In this document: positions 6,700-9,625 of the stretch, in pieces
How positions within the stretch are numbered: the first letter of the stretch is position 1
Layout of the letters: each line of letters opens with the position of its first letter
Source of the DNA: Chloroflexi bacterium UBA6622
Lineage (GTDB): Bacteria > Chloroflexota > UBA11872
Length of the DNA stretch: 9,625 bases
Direction: 5' to 3'
Assembly (NCBI GenBank): GCA_002433065.1
Contig: DJHK01000042.1
Coordinates: 14,823 to 24,447 of the forward strand
The notes under the pieces: model-generated
Databases searched by the model: none
What the model was told of the DNA's origin: nothing
What the model saw: the letters and a program-made list of their open reading frames with translations, nothing else
Translations under genes and position numbers: made by a program

Positions 6700-7776
6700 A
6701 TGCACTCGGAGATCGATCGACTGATGACAGCGTATAGACGGGGTCGCGTGTCCAGGCGGGTGTTCCTGGGGGCACTGGCCGCACTCACCGTGTCTCCCCG
6801 GTCTCTGGCTCAGGGAGGTCCGCCGATTCCAATCACGGGGATCAACCATATGACCCTCAGTGTGTCAGATCCCGGTCGGTCCCTTGAGTGGTATCAGGGG
6901 TTGTTTGGGATGCCGATTGCTGCCAGGCAGGCCAATACGGTCGTCCTGCGTGTGGGCGCGGGCCCACAGTTCATGGCCATCGGTGGGGGTTCGAGTGCGA
7001 ACCCTGGTACCAATCACTTGTGTCTCTCGGTCGATAATTTCGATGCTGGCCGCACGGTGGAGATCCTGGGCCAGCATGGTATCGCTGCGTCAAGGACCTC
7101 TGGTCCCATGGAGGTGCGTATCCGGATGCGTGGTGCTGACTTTGGGGGTGCCCCGGATGGAACGCCCGAGTTGTATTTCGGAGACCCTGATGGCATTGTG
7201 GTTCAGCTACAAGACACGACCTATTGTGGTGGGGCCGGGCCACAAGGGGAGGCATGCTTGGCTGTTCCAGGGTCGGCACCGAGCGCAGGGGAACTGGCCC
7301 TGCGTGACTACAACCATTTCACCCTTTTTGTTACGGACCAGCAACGGTCCATCGGCCTCTACCAGCGTTTGTTTGGGATGCCGATCGATACTTACCAGGG
7401 GGCGCTGCCTGTATTGCGGGTTGGGTCGGGGAACCAGTTTCTGGCGCTGGCGGAAGGGGGACGGGGGCCACGGGGTGCGATCATCCACCATGCCTGTCTG
7501 ACAGTTGATGACTTCGACGTCGACCGCATCCTTGCGATACTTGAGGATTTTGGTGTCACGCCGCGGGGAGATGCCGCGGGGCCGGTGGCACCCCTGCAAT
7601 ACTATGTCACGATGCGGATGCCAGATCGGGGTGGGGCACCAGGCGGGACTCCGGAGCTGTATTTCACTGACCCCGACGGGATTCTCATTCAGTTGCAGGA
7701 TGCCCGGTACTGTGGTGGGAATGGCTACCTGGGTGAAGAGTGCGGATCGCCCCAGAATCCCACTGGTCGAGTTTAG
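6700..7776 (+). CDS. Tat-exported protein with two tandem VOC (glyoxalase/dioxygenase superfamily) domains
   Basis: The protein is 358 aa from ATG 6700, with GGAGA (6686-6690) 9 nt upstream and a 58-nt gap after the epoxide hydrolase. The N-terminus holds a clear Tat signal, SRRVFLGALAALTVSP, ending near SLAQ (residue 38). Domain 1 (about 46-187) has INHMTLSVSD (His50), TNHLCLSVDNFD (His106) and TPELYFGDPDG (Glu157). Domain 2 (about 202-349) repeats this with YNHFTLFVTD (His206), IHHACLTVDDFD (His264) and TPELYFTDPDG (Glu319). The His-His-Glu set is the usual metal site of VOC enzymes such as extradiol dioxygenases and FosA-type proteins. Each domain ends with a Cys pair spaced identically (Cys176/186 and Cys338/348), possibly disulfides. 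The reaction is unknown; a metal-dependent dioxygenase, isomerase or lyase are options. The upstream frame to 6403 lies over the hydrolase gene and is rejected. Confidence 0.93.
   Translation: MHSEIDRLMTAYRRGRVSRRVFLGALAALTVSPRSLAQGGPPIPITGINHMTLSVSDPGRSLEWYQGLFGMPIAARQANTVVLRVGAGPQFMAIGGGSSANPGTNHLCLSVDNFDAGRTVEILGQHGIAASRTSGPMEVRIRMRGADFGGAPDGTPELYFGDPDGIVVQLQDTTYCGGAGPQGEACLAVPGSAPSAGELALRDYNHFTLFVTDQQRSIGLYQRLFGMPIDTYQGALPVLRVGSGNQFLALAEGGRGPRGAIIHHACLTVDDFDVDRILAILEDFGVTPRGDAAGPVAPLQYYVTMRMPDRGGAPGGTPELYFTDPDGILIQLQDARYCGGNGYLGEECGSPQNPTGRV
6841..7740 (+). repeat. Intragenic tandem duplication of a VOC domain
   Basis: The two halves of the VOC gene are homologous copies offset by about 156-162 codons. 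The best-preserved block is 17 nt, TTGTTTGGGATGCCGAT, identical at 6901-6917 and 7369-7385. The blocks around LRVG, NFD/DFD, GGAPxGTPELYF, DPDGI, QLQD and YCGG also match. The overall divergence shows an old duplication, not an assembly artefact. Confidence 0.8.
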
Positions 7777-7868
7777 CTGTCTGGGGGTCTGAAATTGGCT
7801 TACCGGTTTTTGCTGAATCCATGGTTCCGGTGTTGGAAGAGAGTTGGGGCTCTCATGGGCTGCAAGGG

Positions 7869-7874
7869 AAGGAG
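7869..7874 (+). promoter_or_regulatory. Ribosome binding site that decides the start of the PDLQGIWN-type gene
   Basis: AAGGAG sits 7 nt before ATG 7882. It favours this ATG over the upstream in-frame TTG 7795 and ATG 7855, and the resulting N-terminus is a clean signal peptide. Confidence 0.7.
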
Positions 7875-7881
7875 CGGGGAG

Positions 7882-8940
7882 ATGAGGAGCTTTCGAGTTC
7901 GTGGATCGCTGGACAGGGTTGCGGCTGTGCTCGTAGTTGGGTGTGTGGCACTTCTGCCAGGTCAGGCTGCTGCTCAGACATCGGAGGGGACGCCGTCTCG
8001 GACACCATGGGGTGATCCAGACCTCCAGGGGATCTGGAACAACGCTACCATCACCCCACTCCAGCGTCCCGAGTCTCTCGGTGACCAGGCGTTTCTTACT
8101 GCCGAGGAGATAGCTGCGATGGAGCAGCGGGCCGCCGAGGGATTTAGTCAAGCCAATGCGACACAAGAGGTACGGACAGAACCGCTGCCGGCCGGAGGCA
8201 ATGTCGGCGCTTATAACAGCTTCTGGACGGAAGAGGGAACAGCAGTTGTGCAAACCGGGCGGACGTCACTGATTTCGGACCCGCCGAATGGCCAGCTACC
8301 ACCACTCACCTCTGAAGCAGAGGCCCGGATTGCGTCACCGGCGTACCGGCGACTGGCCGACGTCCGAGACGGACGGGTGCCGGCGGTCGGACCAGAAGAG
8401 ATGGGACTGAGCGAGCGATGTTTGTGGTATCGCGGGATCGGTCATATCTCGCCAACCGGTTACAACAACAACTATCACTTTTTTCAAACGCCTGACGCTC
8501 TGGTGATTCTGCAAGAGCACATTCACGACGTTCGCTACATCTTTCTCGACGGGCGCCCACATTTGCCATCGTCCATCCGTCAATTTGCCGGCGATTCTAG
8601 GGGCCAGTGGGAGGGAGACACACTTGTGGTCGAGACGACGCATGTTCGAGAGCCGTTTATCAGGCGATGGAATCTTCCTCAACACTCGTTGGGACGGGGG
8701 GACCTTGGTGACCAGGTTGTGCTTGTCGAGCGATTTACGCGAACGGGGCCTGACACGTTGAACTACGAGTTCACAGTCAACGATCCAGGCACCTGGACGG
8801 CACCGTGGAGTGGAGCCCTGCCGATGGCGAGAACTGAGGGGCCGATGTTTGAGTTTGCCTGCCACGAGGGCAACCACGGGATGATGAACATGATGGCCGG
8901 GTCCCGTGCCGACGAGCGAGCAGCTGCACAGGACCGGTAG
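7882..8940 (+). CDS. Uncharacterised secreted protein of the 'PWGDPDLQGIWN' family
   Basis: The protein is 352 aa from ATG 7882. Residues 1-32 form a Sec signal (VAAVLVVGCVALLPGQAAAQ). The mature protein opens with PWGDPDLQGIWNN (42-54), a start I recognise from many hypothetical exported proteins of Acidobacteriota and marine bacteria; I know of no assigned reaction. The middle shows SERCLWYRGIGH and, from about 195 to 250, NNNYHFFQTPDALVIL, HIHDVRYIFLDGRPHLPSS and GQWEGDTLVVETT, probably beta strands. The C-terminal CHEGNHGMMNMM (Cys327, His328, Glu329, His332) resembles a small conserved ligand cluster, perhaps for metal. Members are often found near exported oxidases, amidohydrolases and hydrolases, as here. 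It follows the VOC gene after 105 nt with a strong ribosome binding site. No function is claimed. Confidence 0.88.
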   Translation: MRSFRVRGSLDRVAAVLVVGCVALLPGQAAAQTSEGTPSRTPWGDPDLQGIWNNATITPLQRPESLGDQAFLTAEEIAAMEQRAAEGFSQANATQEVRTEPLPAGGNVGAYNSFWTEEGTAVVQTGRTSLISDPPNGQLPPLTSEAEARIASPAYRRLADVRDGRVPAVGPEEMGLSERCLWYRGIGHISPTGYNNNYHFFQTPDALVILQEHIHDVRYIFLDGRPHLPSSIRQFAGDSRGQWEGDTLVVETTHVREPFIRRWNLPQHSLGRGDLGDQVVLVERFTRTGPDTLNYEFTVNDPGTWTAPWSGALPMARTEGPMFEFACHEGNHGMMNMMAGSRADERAAAQDR

Positions 8941-9083
8941 GTCGGCTGGTTACGGAACGGTCGTCGCGTTGTCCGGGTGTTGCACGATGCCGGGGTCCTG
9001 TTCGGCGTGTCGTGGTTCTATGCCGCCGCGCGGACTTCGCCCAACCGGGTGTGGCTGTTCCAGTGAGTCGTGTCGTGTGTTCA

Positions 9084-9133
9084 GAGGGGAGGGTGGCTTC
9101 GAGGAGTCTGTGGCCTCGAACCACCCTGTTCTC
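9084..9133 (+). terminator. Strong stem-loop (terminator-like without U-tract, or leader structure)
   Basis: The left arm 9090-9104 (AGGGTGGCTTCGAGG) pairs with the right arm 9114-9127 (CCTCGAACCACCCT) over 14 bp with a single bulged C at 9097 and a 9-nt loop. Below a 3x3 internal loop, GAG (9084-9086) can pair with CTC (9131-9133). It lies about 150 nt after the upstream stop codon. No T-run follows, so it may block RNases or act with Rho, or belong to a small RNA, instead of being a classic terminator. Confidence 0.5.
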
Positions 9134-9183
9134 CATAGCTACCACAGCTCCCTCACCCGCCAGCACCGTGCCATCACACCGGG

Positions 9184-9203
9184 TCGGCGGTGAAGACCGT
9201 CGA
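9184..9203 (+). other. Compact 8-bp hairpin
   Basis: TCGGCGGT (9184-9191) pairs with ACCGTCGA (9196-9203) around the 4-nt loop GAAG. The stem has seven Watson-Crick pairs and one G-U pair. The wobble pairs only in RNA made from the plus strand, which points to a transcript in the arfB direction. Confidence 0.4.
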
Positions 9204-9257
9204 GAGCGGCCTCAGCTGCGTAATCTACCTGATGAGCATGATAACGGTCGGATAGGA

Positions 9258-9272
9258 GCAAGCCTGGCTTGC
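9258..9272. promoter_or_regulatory. 15-nt palindrome just upstream of the arfB start
   Basis: GCAAGCC-T-GGCTTGC is a perfect palindrome of 7-bp arms around one base. It ends 18 nt before the GTG start. It could be a repressor site over the promoter or leader, or a short hairpin near the ribosome binding region AGGTGG (9281-9286). Confidence 0.4.
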
Positions 9273-9290
9273 ACTGGACTAGGTGGATGA

Positions 9291-9625
9291 GTGACCCTGA
9301 TCAAGTTGTCCGACGCAGTGGCGGTCGACGCGCACGAATTGACCGAACGCTTTGTGCGGGCGTCTGGGCCAGGTGGGCAGAACGTCAACAAGGTCTCGAC
9401 GGCCGTCGAACTCCGTTTTGATGTGCGGAATTCGTCGCTCGCCCCTGAGGTCAAGGCACGCCTGATCGTCCAACTCGGACGCCGACTCTCGTCTGACGGT
9501 ATCCTGGTGATCCATAGCCGCGAGCACCGGACCCAGCGACAGAACCGCTTCGCAGCCCGTGCCCGGCTTGCCGAACTGCTCGAGCGTGCGTCGCGGCGTC
9601 CTGTCGAGCGTCGGGCGACCAAGCC
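9291..9625 (+). CDS. arfB: ArfB-type peptidyl-tRNA hydrolase (stalled-ribosome rescue), 3' end outside the window
   Basis: The frame begins at GTG 9291 directly after an in-frame TGA (9288-9290), so no earlier start is possible. AGGTGG (9281-9286) is the likely ribosome binding site. The translation VTLIKLSDAVAVDAHEL matches the N-terminal strand of ArfB/YaeJ/ICT1. The catalytic GGQ motif lies at residues 28-30 in ASGPGGQNVNKVSTAVELRF, followed by SSDGILVIHSREHRTQ. The protein enters ribosomes stalled without a stop codon and releases the peptide by hydrolysing peptidyl-tRNA. It lacks the codon-recognition domain of full release factors, which fits the short N-terminus before GGQ. 111 codons are visible; about 30 more, the basic tail that enters the mRNA channel, would be expected beyond the edge. 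It appears unrelated to the exported cluster. Confidence 0.95.
   Translation, partial: MTLIKLSDAVAVDAHELTERFVRASGPGGQNVNKVSTAVELRFDVRNSSLAPEVKARLIVQLGRRLSSDGILVIHSREHRTQRQNRFAARARLAELLERASRRPVERRATK

Larger units (their letters stand above)
8941..9290. other. Non-coding stretch with three hairpins before arfB
   Basis: There is no credible gene in these 350 nt. Open frames exist on both strands but lack ribosome binding sites and family motifs. The visible content is a long imperfect hairpin at 9084-9133, a compact hairpin at 9184-9203 and a 15-nt palindrome at 9258-9272. None is followed by a T-run. The stretch must contain the end of the upstream transcript and probably the promoter and leader of arfB. 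Confidence 0.6.

Noticed and set aside
7207..8253. Minus-strand open frame of 348 codons opposite the VOC gene and the next gene
   Set aside because: It is a shadow of two well-supported plus-strand genes. Its translation has no coherent motif and runs across their intergenic gap.
8941..9066. In-frame open stretch of 41 codons after the TAG of the PDLQGIWN-type gene (possible stop read-through)
   Set aside because: The protein already ends at the point usual for its family, and the extension shows no motif. The next in-frame stop is the TGA at 9064-9066, so the open length is not surprising at this GC content.
9084..9133. Firm call of an intrinsic terminator
   Set aside because: The stem is strong but is followed by GTTCTCC and mixed sequence, not a T-run, so only a terminator-like structure is reported.
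9212..9622. Minus-strand open frame of 136 codons at the right edge
   Set aside because: It is antisense to arfB, whose GGQ motif and N-terminal family match are unmistakable.

Overview
The window looks like a chromosomal piece of a free-living Gram-negative bacterium with a moderately high GC content. The best guess is an Acidobacteriota (Vicinamibacteria-like) or similar environmental lineage. This rests on gene content: a DUF1592-type multidomain cytochrome followed by a DUF1552 protein, a signal-peptide-bearing epoxide hydrolase, and a secreted protein of the 'PWGDPDLQGIWN' kind. No rRNA or other taxonomic marker is present, so the assignment is an inference. No tRNA, CRISPR array, insertion sequence or phage gene was seen.

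Layout. Positions 410 to 1 (minus strand) hold the start of an exported asparaginase-like protein that runs off the left edge. A divergent non-coding gap (411-856) separates it from a plus-strand run of six exported proteins: a DUF1587/1595/1592/1588/1585 cytochrome-type protein (857-3262), a Tat-type DUF1552 protein (3343-4692), a small cytochrome c'-like protein only 6 nt further on (4699-5199), a secreted epoxide hydrolase (5394-6641), a Tat-exported protein with two VOC (glyoxalase/dioxygenase-fold) domains (6700-7776), and an uncharacterised secreted protein (7882-8940). A 350-nt non-coding stretch rich in hairpins (8941-9290) follows. The 5' part of arfB, the stalled-ribosome rescue peptidyl-tRNA hydrolase, then runs off the right edge (9291-9625).

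How the genes may fit together. Seven consecutive genes, including the divergent asparaginase homologue, all begin with Sec- or Tat-like export signals. Everything between the edge and arfB therefore appears to act in the periplasm or at the cell surface. The first three plus-strand genes look like one unit: a haem protein, its usual DUF1552 partner and an extra small c-type cytochrome. The next three are separated by 58 to 194 nt, each with its own ribosome binding site, and may or may not share a transcript. A periplasmic oxidative breakdown route is a reasonable but unproven reading, with redox proteins, an epoxide-opening hydrolase and a metal-dependent VOC enzyme. No substrate can be named from the sequence. 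The most unusual points are the asparaginase homologue that lacks a key substrate-binding Asp, the duplicated VOC protein with both metal sites apparently intact, and the structured leader in front of arfB.
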